64,000 nucleotides of DNA from contig CP018627.1 in NCBI GenBank assembly GCA_002021875.1, positions 1,488,001 to 1,552,000 on the forward strand, read 5' to 3'. The notes under the pieces were generated by a model that made no database searches, was not told the origin of the DNA, and worked only from the letters and a program-made list of their open reading frames with translations. Shown here piece after piece: positions 52,065 to 62,109 of the stretch. Position numbers and translations under genes: made by a program. Positions within the stretch are counted from its first letter, which is position 1, and each line of letters starts with the position of its first letter. This DNA comes from Streptomyces hygroscopicus (GTDB lineage: Bacteria > Actinomycetota > Actinomycetes > Streptomycetales > Streptomycetaceae).

Positions 52065-53435
52065 TCAGGGTGTGTAGCGGCGGAAGGCGGGCACCGCGAC
52101 GGCCAGCCCGAGCGTGCTGACGGCCACCAGCAGCCCGCCCGCGGCGACCGCCGCGCGGGCTCCTAGGAGGGAGCCCGCGGTGCCGTGCAGCAGGTCGGCG
52201 ATGCGCGGGCCGCCCGCCACCACCACGGTGAACACGCCCTGCATCCGGCCGCGCATGTCGTCGGTGGCGGCCGACTGGAGGATCGCCCCGCGGAAGACCA
52301 TCGAGACCATGTCGGCGACGCCCGCGAGGGCGAGGAAGGCCACCGCCCACCACAGGTTCGGGCTGAGCCCGAACCCGGCGATGGCCACGCCCCAGGCCAT
52401 TACGGCGGCGATGACCATCAGGCCGTGGCGGCGGGCGCGGGAGAAGGTGCCGGACAGCAGACCGCCGGCCACCGCGCCGATCGGGATCGCCGCGAAGAGC
52501 AGGCCGAGCGCGAACCCCTCCCCCCAGGGCGCGTAGGTGTGCGAGGCGAGCTGGGGGAAGAGCGCGCGGGGCATGCCGAAGACCATGGCGATGATGTCCG
52601 CGAGAAAGGACATCAGCAGGATGCGGTGGGCGGCGATGTACCGGAAGCCGTCGACCACATCGCGCCATCCGGCCCGCCGCCCGCCGCCCGCGGCGCCCTC
52701 GGTGAGGGGCGGGAGGGACGGCAGCCGCCAGACGGCCCACAGGGTGATGCACAGCGCCACGGCGTCGAGGAGATAGAGCGTGGGCAGGCCGAGGACGGGG
52801 ATCAGGGCGCCCGCGAGCAGCGGGCCGATGATCATGCCCGTCTGGGCGACGGTGGACTGCAGGGCACCCGCGGCGGGCAGTTCGTCGGCGGGGACGAGGC
52901 GGGCGACGGAGGCGCTGCGGGCCGGGGAGTTCATGCCGAAGAAGCCCTGCTGGGCGGCGAGCAGCACCATGAGCACCGCCACCGAGTCCAGACCGGCGAA
53001 GGACTGCGCCCAGAACAGCAGCGAGGTGACGGCGATGCCCACGTTGGTGACGAGCATCAGGGTGCGCCGGTCCATCCGGTCGGCGACCACCCCGCCCCAC
53101 AGCGCGAAGACCACCAGCGGGAGGAGCCCCGCGAAGCTGGCGTAGCCGACCCACGCCGATGAGCCGGTGATGTCGTAGATCTGCTTGGGGACGGCCACGG
53201 CGGTGAGCTGGCTGCCGACGGCCGTGACGGTGGTGGAGGTCCACAGCCGTCGGAAGGGGCGGTGGCGCAGCGGCCGGGTGTCCATCACCCAGCGGCGCCA
53301 GCCGGGTTTCGGCGGCGGGGCGGGGGCGCCGTCCCCGGCTCCGGGGGCCGTGTCGTCGTCCCGGGCGGTGGGTTCTATCTCGTCGTCGCTGCTTCTGGCG
53401 GTCTCCACGGCTGGTTCGATTCCTCCTACATCCAT
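52065..53435 (-). CDS. MFS transporter (EntS/MFS_3-like)
   Basis: A 456-residue major facilitator with twelve apparent membrane helices after a 50-residue acidic, Pro-rich cytoplasmic N-terminus. Features: RPFRRLWTSTTVTAVGSQLTAVAVPKQIYDITGSSAWVG, the loop 2-3 motif LWGGVVADRMDRRTLML, and MNSPARSASVARLVPADELPAAGAL, typical of the enterobactin-exporter-like MFS_3 group. Probably an exporter of a small molecule; substrate unknown. Start ATG 53435. It is transcribed toward the gnd terminator and is separated by 50 bp from the XdhC gene upstream on the same strand. Confidence 0.88.
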   Translation of the reverse strand: MDVGGIEPAVETARSSDDEIEPTARDDDTAPGAGDGAPAPPPKPGWRRWVMDTRPLRHRPFRRLWTSTTVTAVGSQLTAVAVPKQIYDITGSSAWVGYASFAGLLPLVVFALWGGVVADRMDRRTLMLVTNVGIAVTSLLFWAQSFAGLDSVAVLMVLLAAQQGFFGMNSPARSASVARLVPADELPAAGALQSTVAQTGMIIGPLLAGALIPVLGLPTLYLLDAVALCITLWAVWRLPSLPPLTEGAAGGGRRAGWRDVVDGFRYIAAHRILLMSFLADIIAMVFGMPRALFPQLASHTYAPWGEGFALGLLFAAIPIGAVAGGLLSGTFSRARRHGLMVIAAVMAWGVAIAGFGLSPNLWWAVAFLALAGVADMVSMVFRGAILQSAATDDMRGRMQGVFTVVVAGGPRIADLLHGTAGSLLGARAAVAAGGLLVAVSTLGLAVAVPAFRRYTP

Positions 53436-53485
53436 TCGGGCCGGGAACCATTGTGACGACCCCCGGCCCGCGCCGTGGCCCCGGC

Positions 53486-54637
53486 TCAGTCTCCGGCCGC
53501 GGGCCGCATCGACCGCCGGCCGTGGATGCTGCCGCTCAGGGAGGTCAGCCGGGTGCCGCTGCCGCCCCCGCGGTCGGCGATGATCTCGGCCGCGATGCTG
53601 ACGGCGGTCTCCTCCGGGGTACGGGCGCCGAGGTCCAGGCCGATCGGCGAGGCGAGCCGGGTCAGCGCCTCCTCGCCGAGACCGGTGGCGCGCAGCCGGC
53701 GCAGCCGGTCGTCGTGGGTGCGGCGGGAGCCCATGGCGCCGACGTAGGCCAGCGGCAGGCGCAGGGCGACGTCCAGCAGCGGCACATCGAATTTCGGGTC
53801 GTGGGTGAGGACACAGACCACCGTGCGTTCGTCGATCCGGCCCGCCTCCGCCTCGGTGCGCAGGTAGCGGTGCGGCCAGTCGGTCACCACCTCATGCGCA
53901 TCGGGGAAGCGGCGCGCGGTGGCGAAGACCGGCCGGGCGTCGCACACGGTGACGTGGTAGCCGAGGTACGCGCCGATCCGGGCCATGGCCGCCGCGAAGT
54001 CGACGGCGCCGAAGACCAGCATCCTCGGCGGGGTGGCGTGGACGGAGACGAACAGGGTGAGCTCCTCGTCCATGCGCGTGCCGTCGTAGCCGTAGCGCAG
54101 GGTTTCGGTGCGCCCGCCGGCCAGCAGTCCGCGCGCGTCCTCGGCGATGGCCGCGTCCAGCCGTCCGGAGCCGAGGGATCCCGAGGTGCCCTCGGGCCGT
54201 ACGACCAGTCGGCGGCCCAGCCGCCCCTCCGGGTCGGGCCCGTCGACGGCCACGCAGATCACCTCGGCCACCGGCTCCCCGGCGGCCACCGCGGTGGCCA
54301 CCTCGCCCAGTTCGGGGAAGCCTTCGGGGTCGACCCGCTCCACATACACATCGATGATTCCGCCGCAGGTCAGCCCGACCGCGAAGGCGTCGTCGTCGCT
54401 GACGCCGTAGCGCTCCAGCACGGGCGTGCCGCTGTCGGTCACCTCCTGGGCCAGTTCGTAGACGGCGCCCTCGACGCAGCCGCCGGAGACGCTGCCGATC
54501 GCGGCGCCATCGGGCCCGACCAGCATGCTCGTCCCGGGCGGCAGCGGGGAGGAGTGCCAGGTCGCCACCACCGTGGCACGGGCGAACGGCTCGCCCTCGC
54601 CCCACCATCGGTGCATCTGCGCTACGACGTCTCGCAT
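53486..54637 (-). CDS. XdhC/CoxF-family molybdenum cofactor insertion protein
   Basis: A 383-residue protein that binds and sulfurates or protects Moco for a xanthine-dehydrogenase-family enzyme. N-terminal XdhC_CoxI domain: VATWHSSPLPPGTSMLVGPDGAAIGSVSGGCVEGAVYE, then LTCGGIIDVYVE. The C-terminal Rossmann part has YHVTVCDARPVFAT, CVLTHDPKFDVPLLDVAL and YVGAMGSRRTHDDRLRRL. ATG 54637 is chosen because GAGGAGAT lies about 10 bases upstream. It is divergent from the PaoABC-like genes over a 51-bp gap, clearly its client enzyme. Confidence 0.9.
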   Translation of the reverse strand: MRDVVAQMHRWWGEGEPFARATVVATWHSSPLPPGTSMLVGPDGAAIGSVSGGCVEGAVYELAQEVTDSGTPVLERYGVSDDDAFAVGLTCGGIIDVYVERVDPEGFPELGEVATAVAAGEPVAEVICVAVDGPDPEGRLGRRLVVRPEGTSGSLGSGRLDAAIAEDARGLLAGGRTETLRYGYDGTRMDEELTLFVSVHATPPRMLVFGAVDFAAAMARIGAYLGYHVTVCDARPVFATARRFPDAHEVVTDWPHRYLRTEAEAGRIDERTVVCVLTHDPKFDVPLLDVALRLPLAYVGAMGSRRTHDDRLRRLRATGLGEEALTRLASPIGLDLGARTPEETAVSIAAEIIADRGGGSGTRLTSLSGSIHGRRSMRPAAGD

Positions 54638-54667
54638 GGAATCCAAATCTCCTCGCCGACCCATGTA

Positions 54668-54688
54668 AGAGGTTGATACATTCAATGT

Positions 54689-54698
<10 letters not shown>
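54668..54698. promoter_or_regulatory. Palindromic operator overlapping the PaoA-like start codon
   Basis: AGAGG (54668) - TTG - ATACATT - C - AATGTAT - GAG - CCTCT (ending 54698) is a 31-bp palindrome; only the two 3-bp gaps do not pair. The ATG of the iron-sulfur subunit gene (54689) lies inside its right arm. It sits between divergent XdhC and oxidoreductase genes. The TetR regulator encoded at the end of the operon is the likely binder. A TACATT at 54677-54682 could be a -10 box for a leaderless message. Confidence 0.72.
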
Positions 54699-55272
<574 letters not shown>

Positions 55273-55276
<4 letters not shown>

Positions 55277-56274
55277 AGGAGTTCGCCTACGCCCGGGCGG
55301 GCGACGCCGACGAGGCGGCCGCGCTGATCGCCGAGCGCCCCGATGCCGCTTATCTCGGCGGGGGCACCAATCTGGTGGATCTGATGAAGCTCGGCGTCAC
55401 CGGCCCCGGGCTGCTCATCGACGTCTCCCGGCTGCCGTACGACCGGATCGAGCACCGCGCCGACGGCTCCGTGTTCATCGGCGCCACCGTGCGCAACGGC
55501 GCTCTGGCGGGCGATCCGGGCATCCGCGAGCGCTTCCCGCTGCTGTCCCAGGCACTGCTGGCCGGGGCGTCCGGGCAGTTGCGCACGGTGGCCACGGTGG
55601 GCGGCAATCTGCTGCAACGCACCCGTTGCGGGTACTTCCAGGATGTGACCAAGCCATGCAACAAGCGCGAACCGGGCACCGGGTGTCCGGCGATCCAGGG
55701 CGCGCACCGCGATCTGGCCGTGCTGGGCACCTCCGACCAGTGCGTGGCCTCCCACCCCTCCGACATGGCGGTGGCGCTGGTGGCGCTCGACGCGGTGGCG
55801 CATCTGCGGTCCGTGGACGGCGGCTCGCGCACCGTTCCGGTGGCGGAGCTGTATCTGCTGCCCGGCGGCACACCGCACCGGGAGACCGTCCTGGACCACG
55901 GCGACCTCATCACCGCCGTGGAGCTGCCCCCGCCGCCGCACGGTGCCCGGATGCGCTACCGCAAGGTGCGGGACCGCTGGTCGTACGCCTTCGCGCTGGT
56001 GAGCGCCGCCACCGCGGTGTCCGTGGCCGAGGACGGCTCGCTCCGGGACGTACGGATCGCGCTCGGCGGGGTGGCGCCCCGGCCGTGGCGGGCCCGGATC
56101 GCCGAGGAGCGGCTGCGCGGCGGCCGGCCGGACGAGGAGACGCTGCGGGAGGCGGCCCGGGCCGAGCTGGCCGAGGCGCGGCCGCTGCCGGACAACGCCT
56201 TCAAGGTCGACCTGGCCATTGATCTGATCGTCGCGGGCGTCCGCGACCTCGTCGCGAGGAAGGATCGCGCATGA
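55273..56274 (+). CDS. Aldehyde oxidoreductase FAD-binding subunit (PaoB-like)
   Basis: A 333-residue subunit: FAD site [16 protein letters not shown] and [13 protein letters not shown]. The insertion [21 protein letters not shown] with its cysteines matches the extra [4Fe-4S] cluster of PaoB-type subunits, absent from ordinary xanthine dehydrogenase FAD subunits. C-terminal CO-dehydrogenase-flavoprotein domain: [18 protein letters not shown] and [17 protein letters not shown] overlaps on both sides enforce coupled translation with the other two subunits. Confidence 0.9.
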
Positions 56275-58433
56275 CCACCGTCGAGCGATGCGTCGGCGCC
56301 CCGATGACCCGGGTCGACGGCCTGGACAAGGTGACCGGCGCGGCGCGCTACGCCTATGAGTACCCCACTCAGGGCGTCAGCTACGTGTGGCCGGTGCAGG
56401 CGACCGTCGCCCGCGGCCGGGTGACGGAGGTGGATCCCGCCCCGGCGCTGGCCCTGCCCGGTGTGCTGACGGTGCTCGACCACACCAACGCCCCGCGGCT
56501 GAACGCCGAGGCACAGGCGAGCGCGGACCTCTTCGTGCTGCAGTCCCCTCAGGTGGCCTACCACGGCCAGATGGTGGCCGCCGTGGTGGCCACCTCGCTG
56601 GAGGCGGCGCGCGAGGGTGCGGCGGCGGTCCGGGTGAGCTATGAGCGGGAGCCGCACGATGTGGTGCTGCGCGCCGACGACGAGCGGCTGGAGATCGCCG
56701 AGACGGTGACCGACGGCAGCCCTGGCCTGGTCGAACGCGGTGACGCCGACGCGGCGTGGGCCGCCGCTCCGGTGCGGGTGGACAAGACGTACACCACCCC
56801 GGTCGAGCATGTGAGCCCGATGGAGCCGCATGCCACCATCGCGGTGTGGGACGAGGAGCGGCTGACGCTGTTCAACTCCGACCAGGGCCCGTACATGAGC
56901 GCGCAGCTGCTGTCCGCGCTGTTCGGGATCGAGCTGAGTGCGGTGGAGGTCGTCGCCGAGAACATCGGCGGGGGCTTCGGGTCCAAGGGCATTCCGCGTT
57001 CGCCGACGGTGCTGGCGGCGCTGGCCGCACGGGCCGTCGGACGGCCGGTGAAGATCTCCCTGACCCGGCAGCAGATGTTCCAGCTGATCCCCTACCGCTC
57101 CCCCACGATCCAGCGGGTGCGGCTGGGGGCCGGACGCGACGGCCGGCTGACGGTGATCCAGCACGACTCGGTGCAGCAGCGCTCGGCCCTGGTGCCGTTC
57201 GCCGACCAGACGGTGTCCTCGACGCGGATGATGTACACGGCGCCCAACGCCCGTACGACGGTGAAGGTGGCGCCGCTGGATGTGATGACGCCCGCCTGGT
57301 TCCGCGCACCCGGCCACACGCCGGGGATGTTCGCGCTGGAGTCGGCCGTCGACGAACTGGCCGAGGCGCTGGGCATGGACCCGATCGAGCTGCGGATCCG
57401 CAACGAGCCGGAGAACGACCCGGAGAGCGGTAAGCCGTTCAGCAGCCGCAACCTGGTCGCCTGCCTGCGCGAGGGCGCGGCGCGCTTCGGCTGGGAGCAC
57501 CGCGATCCGACGCCGGGGATCCGGCGCGAGGGGCGCTGGCTGGTCGGCACCGGTGTGGCCGCCGCGCACCACCCGGACTACACCTTCCCCTCCTCCGCGG
57601 TGGCGCGCGCCGAGGAGGACGGGACGTTCCGGGTGCGCATCGGCGCGGCCGACCTCGGCACGGGTGCCCGCACCGCCCTCACCCAGGTGGCGGCGGACGC
57701 GCTGGGCATTCCGGTGTCGCGGCTGCGGCTGGAGATCGGCCGCGCGTCGCTGGGCATGGCGCCGTTCGCGGGCGGTTCGCTGGGCACCGCCTCCTGGGGC
57801 TGGGCGGTGGACAAGGCGTGCCGTGCGCTGCTGAAGGAGCTGGACGGCTACGCGGGTGTGGTCCCGGACGGCGGTCTCGAGGTGGTGGCCGACACCACCG
57901 AGGACCTGGGGCAGCGGGCGGATCTGTCGCGGCACACCTTCGGGGCGCAGTTCGCCCAGGTGCGGGTGGACGCCGACACCGGTGAGATCCGGGTGGACCG
58001 GATGCTGGGCGTGTTCGCGGCCGGGCGGATCGTCAATCCGCACACCGCGCGCTCGCAGTTCCTGGGAGCCATGACGATGGGTCTGTCGATGGCGCTGCTG
58101 GAGATCGGGGAGGTCGATCCGGTCTTCGGCGACTTCGCCAACCATGACTTCGCGGGCTATCACATCGCCGCCCACGCCGATGTCCCGCGGCTGGACGTGG
58201 TGTGCCTGGAGGAGACCGACAACACCTCCAACCCGGTGGGTGCCAAGGGCATCGGCGAACTGGGCATCGTGGGCGCGGCGGCGGCCATCGGCAACGCCTT
58301 CCACCATGCCACCGGAGAACGGGTGCGGGATCTGCCGATCCGCATCGAGCGCTCGCGGGAGGCGCTGCGGGCGGCCAGGTCCGCCGAAAAGCGCAGGCCA
58401 GGGGCGGGCAAGCCGGAACCTCGGGTCGGGTAG
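56271..58433 (+). CDS. Aldehyde oxidoreductase molybdenum-binding subunit (PaoC-like)
   Basis: A 720-residue large subunit of the xanthine dehydrogenase family. Motifs: RVDGLDKVTGAARYAYEY at the N-terminus, Moco-contact ENIGGGFGSKG, FRAPGHTPGMFALESAVDELAEALGMDP, FAGGSLGTASWGWAVDKAC, and NPVGAKGIGELGIVGAAAAIGNAF, whose Glu is the catalytic base. Likely oxidises aldehydes or N-heterocycles in the cytoplasm. The start overlaps the FAD-subunit stop by 4 bp. XdhC, divergent, would supply sulfurated cofactor. Confidence 0.92.
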   Translation: MTTVERCVGAPMTRVDGLDKVTGAARYAYEYPTQGVSYVWPVQATVARGRVTEVDPAPALALPGVLTVLDHTNAPRLNAEAQASADLFVLQSPQVAYHGQMVAAVVATSLEAAREGAAAVRVSYEREPHDVVLRADDERLEIAETVTDGSPGLVERGDADAAWAAAPVRVDKTYTTPVEHVSPMEPHATIAVWDEERLTLFNSDQGPYMSAQLLSALFGIELSAVEVVAENIGGGFGSKGIPRSPTVLAALAARAVGRPVKISLTRQQMFQLIPYRSPTIQRVRLGAGRDGRLTVIQHDSVQQRSALVPFADQTVSSTRMMYTAPNARTTVKVAPLDVMTPAWFRAPGHTPGMFALESAVDELAEALGMDPIELRIRNEPENDPESGKPFSSRNLVACLREGAARFGWEHRDPTPGIRREGRWLVGTGVAAAHHPDYTFPSSAVARAEEDGTFRVRIGAADLGTGARTALTQVAADALGIPVSRLRLEIGRASLGMAPFAGGSLGTASWGWAVDKACRALLKELDGYAGVVPDGGLEVVADTTEDLGQRADLSRHTFGAQFAQVRVDADTGEIRVDRMLGVFAAGRIVNPHTARSQFLGAMTMGLSMALLEIGEVDPVFGDFANHDFAGYHIAAHADVPRLDVVCLEETDNTSNPVGAKGIGELGIVGAAAAIGNAFHHATGERVRDLPIRIERSREALRAARSAEKRRPGAGKPEPRVG

Positions 58434-58443
58434 GGTCACCCGA

Positions 58444-59091
58444 ATGGCAGCCACCCCGAAGGGACGCGCCACCTACCACCACGGCGACCTGGCCGCCGCG
58501 CTGGTGGAGGTAACCCTGCAGATCATCGACGAGGTCGGGGTGCGCGGCTTCTCCGTCGCGGAGGCCGCGCGCCGCACCTGTGTCAGCCCCGGTGCCCCGT
58601 ACCGCCACTTCGCCGACCGTGACGCGCTGCTCGCCGCCGCCGCGCTGGAGGTCTCGCGGCGGCTGCGGGCCATCTACCTGGAGACCGCGGCCGAGACCGG
58701 GTCCGCTCAGGAGCGGCTGGCGACGGTGGCGGGCAGCTTCGTGCGCGCGGCCGCCCGCTACCGCGGCGGGCTGGACATCCTGTTCGCCCCGGGGTTGCGG
58801 GCCACCCATCCGGAGCTACGCGACAGCACCAGGGAGTTCGTCGATCTGCTGCTGCCGAGCGCCTTCGAGGTAATCGCTCCCGGCGGGGGACCGGCGACGG
58901 CCGTGGCGCTGCTCGACGCGCTGCACGCACTCGCCCGGGGGTATGTCGCCCAATTGCTGGAAGGGAAGTTCGGCGATCCGGATGACGTGGTCGAGGGGGT
59001 CGCCACCCGTGCGACCCAGGCCGCGCGGGCGCTGGTGGCGGGCTACGGCGTGCCTTCGGGGCCCGTCGGTGAGGTGGCACGGGACCGCTGA
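58444..59091 (+). CDS. TetR-family regulator of the aldehyde oxidoreductase locus
   Basis: A 215-residue TetR/AcrR protein: HTH at residues 10-60 (YHHGDLAAALVEVTLQIIDEVGVRGFSVAEAARRTCVSPGAPYRHFADRDALL) and a TetR_C-type ligand domain (FVRAAARYRGGLDILFAPGLRATHPEL). ATG 58444 lies 10 bp after the molybdenum-subunit stop, so it is the last gene of that operon. It probably binds the palindrome at 54668-54698 to control both divergent units, with an aldehyde-type inducer (inference). Confidence 0.88.
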   Translation: MAATPKGRATYHHGDLAAALVEVTLQIIDEVGVRGFSVAEAARRTCVSPGAPYRHFADRDALLAAAALEVSRRLRAIYLETAAETGSAQERLATVAGSFVRAAARYRGGLDILFAPGLRATHPELRDSTREFVDLLLPSAFEVIAPGGGPATAVALLDALHALARGYVAQLLEGKFGDPDDVVEGVATRATQAARALVAGYGVPSGPVGEVARDR

Positions 59092-59173
59092 CGGAGGGAC
59101 AGAATTTCCCGTTCCGCTTCACGTTCTCCGTTCGGCGCGCATACCGTCGATGCGGAACGGATCGGAGGAACAG

Positions 59174-60070
59174 ATGTCCCTGAAATCCGGTAAGGGCGCC
59201 CACCGGGCGCCTTCGCGTCTGCGCTCGCCGCACGCCATCGGCGCACTGGGGGTGGCGGTCACCGCCGCCGTCCTCGCCACCCTCGTCCCGGCCACGGCCG
59301 GGACGACCGACCCCGACCACGACGCCGGTACCGACCCGGCCCCCGCATCGTCCGTCCCGCACCCCGAGCGGGACTGGATGGGCTCGACGATCGCCCGCCA
59401 CGAGAAGGCCGGCCCCGGCGTCTCACCCAGGGCCGCCGGAGCGGCCTCCGTGGAGGGTGTGGACGTCAGCGACCATCAGGGTTCGGTCGACTGGGCGGCC
59501 CTGTGGGACGACAACGTCCGATTCGCCTATGTGAAGGCCACCGAGAGCACGACCTACAGAAACCCCTCGTTCTCGGCGCAGTACAACGGCTCCTACCAGC
59601 AGGGCATGATCCGCGGCGCCTACCACTTCGCCCTGCCGGATCGTTCCAGCGGCACCCGCCAGGCCGACTTCTTCGTGAGCAACGGAGGCGACTGGTCGGA
59701 CGACGGCAAGACGCTGCCGCCCGTCCTGGACCTCGAGTACAACCCGTACGGAGCAACCTGCTACGGCCTGACCGCATCCCAGATCGTGGACTGGATCGGC
59801 GACTTCACCGCGCGGGTCAAGGAGCGCACCGGACGTCAGCCGGTGATCTACACGGCCACCGGCTGGTGGAAGACGTGCACCGGTAACAGCGCCGCCTTCG
59901 CCGAGCGGAACCCCCTGTGGCTGGCGCGGTACGCCGCCACCCCCGGGGCCCTGCCGGCCGGCTGGGAGGCCCACACCCTGTGGCAGTACACCTCCACCGG
60001 TCCGCTGGTGGGCGACCACAACAGGTTCAACGGGAGCCTGGCGGGCCTCAAGGCGCTGGCCACGGGGTGA
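59174..60070 (+). CDS. GH25 lysozyme (muramidase), secreted
   Basis: A 298-residue secreted glycoside hydrolase cleaving peptidoglycan. The N-terminus is a basic region plus a hydrophobic signal (GALGVAVTAAVLATLVPATAG), then a Pro/Ala linker. The GH25 domain starts EGVDVSDHQGSVDWAALW with the conserved Asp. It continues FAYVKATESTTYRNPSF, GAYHFALPDRSSGTRQADFF, the catalytic DLE in PPVLDLEYNPYG, and LWQYTSTG. ATG 59174 has GGAGGAA at ideal spacing. It closely resembles cellosyl-type streptomycete lysozymes and has no cell-wall-binding repeat. Confidence 0.93.
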   Translation: MSLKSGKGAHRAPSRLRSPHAIGALGVAVTAAVLATLVPATAGTTDPDHDAGTDPAPASSVPHPERDWMGSTIARHEKAGPGVSPRAAGAASVEGVDVSDHQGSVDWAALWDDNVRFAYVKATESTTYRNPSFSAQYNGSYQQGMIRGAYHFALPDRSSGTRQADFFVSNGGDWSDDGKTLPPVLDLEYNPYGATCYGLTASQIVDWIGDFTARVKERTGRQPVIYTATGWWKTCTGNSAAFAERNPLWLARYAATPGALPAGWEAHTLWQYTSTGPLVGDHNRFNGSLAGLKALATG

Positions 60071-60081
60071 GGCGGCGGCGC

Positions 60082-60681
60082 TCAGCCGCCGAGCACACCG
60101 CCGAGCACACCGTCGAGCGTGTCCCCGACACCGTCCACCAGACCGCCCACCAGACCCTTGCCGTGGTGACCGCCCTCACCGGGGGTGGACTGCGGCGGCT
60201 GGCTGGGCTGCTGCGAGGGGGTGGTCGGATCGGCGCTCGGGGTCGTCTCGCTCGGCGAGGAGTGCCCCGAGGGGACCTGGTCGTCCCGCTGCGCCGGGGT
60301 GGGGGCCGCGTGGGTGGTCGCGGCCTTGGAGGGTGCCGCGTCGGGGGTGGCCGGGGTGGTGGGCCGCTGCGCGCCGGCGCCCCGGTCCGTCGCCCCGCCA
60401 CCGGGAGTGGCGGCGTCCGTGTCGTCGGAGATCAGCTTCGGCTTCGTGGACTCGCTGGGCGAGACATGGCTCTGCGAGGGCGAGTGGTCGACGGCGGGAT
60501 CGATGTGCGGCGCCTGTTCCTGCTGTGTGTTCACATCGGAGCGGGCCTGCACGGACTTGTCACCGCCGGCCGTCGAGTGGAGGCCGAAGGCTATGGTTCC
60601 GGCCACGCCGAGGGCGGTAGCCGCCTTGAGCGTCGTGGTACGCGCCTGCTGAGCGGCGGTCGGTCGGCTGTGTCGACCCAT
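60082..60681 (-). CDS. Secreted low-complexity Ser/Thr/Pro-rich protein, function unknown
   Basis: A 199-residue protein. The start MGRHSRPTAAQQARTTTLKAATALGVAGTIAFGLHSTAGG is a signal-like segment. Residues 45-170 are low complexity (Ser, Thr, Pro, Gln, Ala), and the end is a Gly-rich pattern (GLVGGLVDGVGDTLDGVLGG) with amphipathic repeat of small residues. No domain is recognised. It could be a surface or spore-coat-associated protein. Convergent with the lysozyme gene, leaving only 11 bp between the stops. A stretch with ACACGTGTTAC at 60761-60771 lies in its promoter region. Confidence 0.65.
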   Translation of the reverse strand: MGRHSRPTAAQQARTTTLKAATALGVAGTIAFGLHSTAGGDKSVQARSDVNTQQEQAPHIDPAVDHSPSQSHVSPSESTKPKLISDDTDAATPGGGATDRGAGAQRPTTPATPDAAPSKAATTHAAPTPAQRDDQVPSGHSSPSETTPSADPTTPSQQPSQPPQSTPGEGGHHGKGLVGGLVDGVGDTLDGVLGGVLGG

Positions 60682-60807
60682 TTCGCTGGTCTCCCCGTTA
60701 TGGCATGGGTTGGGTGCAGTGCACCGGAAGGCCCGGTTCCGAGTGGAACTGATGTCCGACGCACACGTGTTACAGAGTAAAGAATGAGCCAGATGATAAC
60801 CACGGCC

Positions 60808-60837
60808 CCCCGGTGTACGGCCACCCGTACACCGGGG
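60808..60837 (-). terminator. Terminator of the acyltransferase/glycosyltransferase operon
   Basis: CCCCGGTGTACGG (60808-60820) and its exact complement (60825-60837) form a 13-bp stem with a 4-nt loop, 15 bp past the stop of the acyltransferase gene. It is not followed by a U-tract, as usual in streptomycetes. Confidence 0.75.
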
Positions 60838-60852
60838 AACGTTTGTCCATGG

Positions 60853-62109
60853 CTAGCGCGCGGCCTCCGGGTAGAAGTCGCGTGAACCGCCCTTACCGTC
60901 CTTGAGCTTGCCGAGCAGGCTCGCCGGGTACTCGATGAGCCAGTAGCTCACCGCGGCGGCGGCCACGGCCACCACCAGCACGATGACCACGGCCAGCGGG
61001 AAGCCCGCCTGGCCGTCGGGGGGCAGCAGCCCGGCGTTGTACAGGCCCAGCATGATCGGCTCATGCCAGACGAAGAGGCTGTAGCTGGCCAGCCCGGCGC
61101 CGGTGAGCCAGCGGGCCGTGAGCCACGTGTGCCACCGCCCCTGCCGCCGCACATGGATGGTGCTGTACAGCAGCACCGTCCACAGCAGAGCGGACAGCGG
61201 ATGGTAGAAGGTGGTGGGGAAGTCCTCCGCCTCCGTACCGGACCAGGACAGCAGATACAGCCCCAGGAGCGCGGCCACCCGCAGCGGGATCGCCACCTTC
61301 GCGTGGAGCCGGCCCCGGTCGCCGAGGGCGACCATCATCACGGCCAGGCCCATGCCCGCCGCGAACCCTCCGAAGCGGGCCTGCGGTCCGAAGTACACCG
61401 GCCATTCGGTGTGCGGGATCTCCAGCACATAGCGGGCGACCGCGATCCAGATGAACGGCCCGATGTACAGCAGGGCACATCCCGCGGCGCACACCGCCAC
61501 CCGGGAGGCCCGCCGGCGCAGCGGACGGCACGCCCGGGCGGCCAGGGGGCCGAGTCCCACCAGCGCCAGATAGAACATGATTTCCAGCGACAACGACCAG
61601 GTGGGGCCGATGGTGTAGAAGATCTGCTCCTGGTCGAAGACCTGGGTGAAGGTGAGATGGTGCACCAGATCGGACCACTCGCCGGGCAGGGTGGGGTTGC
61701 GGGTGGCCCAGACGCACAGGACCGCCAGGAAGTACAGCGGGATGATCCGGATGGCGCGCCGGAAGAGGAACACCCGGCCGGGGCGGGTCGAGCCCCCGTC
61801 GATCGCCGCCCGTGCGTAGGACAGCGTCAGCAGATACGCGGACAGGACGAAGAAGAAGTCGATGACCTCCAGCGACACCAGCGCGTTCGCGTACCGGTTG
61901 GGCACCGGTGAGTGGGCGCCGTCCCGGTCGTAGGTGAAGTACTGCTGCCAGACGTGGAAGACGACCGTGAGGAGCGCCGCCATTCCCCGGAAGCCCTGGA
62001 TCTCCGCGTTCCGCCGGTTCCGGGCGGGCGCACCCTTGGCGGGCGTGCCGTTGACCGGCCGGCGAACGGTGGCGGGCGCGGTGGTGAGGGTCGTGGACAC
62101 CGTGCTCAT
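60853..62109 (-). CDS. Acyltransferase family 3 membrane protein
   Basis: A 418-residue membrane protein with about ten membrane helices. The family-3 start motif is IQGFRGMAALLTVVFHVWQQYF (with the catalytic-type His and flanking Arg), followed by FFFVLSAYLLTLSY, FRRAIRIIPLYFLAV, GPTWSLSLEIMFYLAL and SYSLFVWHEPIMLGL. Such proteins O-acetylate or O-acylate exported polysaccharides, peptidoglycan or glycolipids. The start overlaps the stop of the glycosyltransferase gene by 4 bp, so it probably modifies that enzyme's product. Confidence 0.88.
   Translation of the reverse strand: MSTVSTTLTTAPATVRRPVNGTPAKGAPARNRRNAEIQGFRGMAALLTVVFHVWQQYFTYDRDGAHSPVPNRYANALVSLEVIDFFFVLSAYLLTLSYARAAIDGGSTRPGRVFLFRRAIRIIPLYFLAVLCVWATRNPTLPGEWSDLVHHLTFTQVFDQEQIFYTIGPTWSLSLEIMFYLALVGLGPLAARACRPLRRRASRVAVCAAGCALLYIGPFIWIAVARYVLEIPHTEWPVYFGPQARFGGFAAGMGLAVMMVALGDRGRLHAKVAIPLRVAALLGLYLLSWSGTEAEDFPTTFYHPLSALLWTVLLYSTIHVRRQGRWHTWLTARWLTGAGLASYSLFVWHEPIMLGLYNAGLLPPDGQAGFPLAVVIVLVVAVAAAAVSYWLIEYPASLLGKLKDGKGGSRDFYPEAAR

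Noticed and set aside
55956..58472. 838-codon minus-strand frame opposite the molybdenum subunit gene
   Set aside because: His/Arg/Gly-rich shadow; the plus-strand gene carries all catalytic motifs and coupled overlaps.
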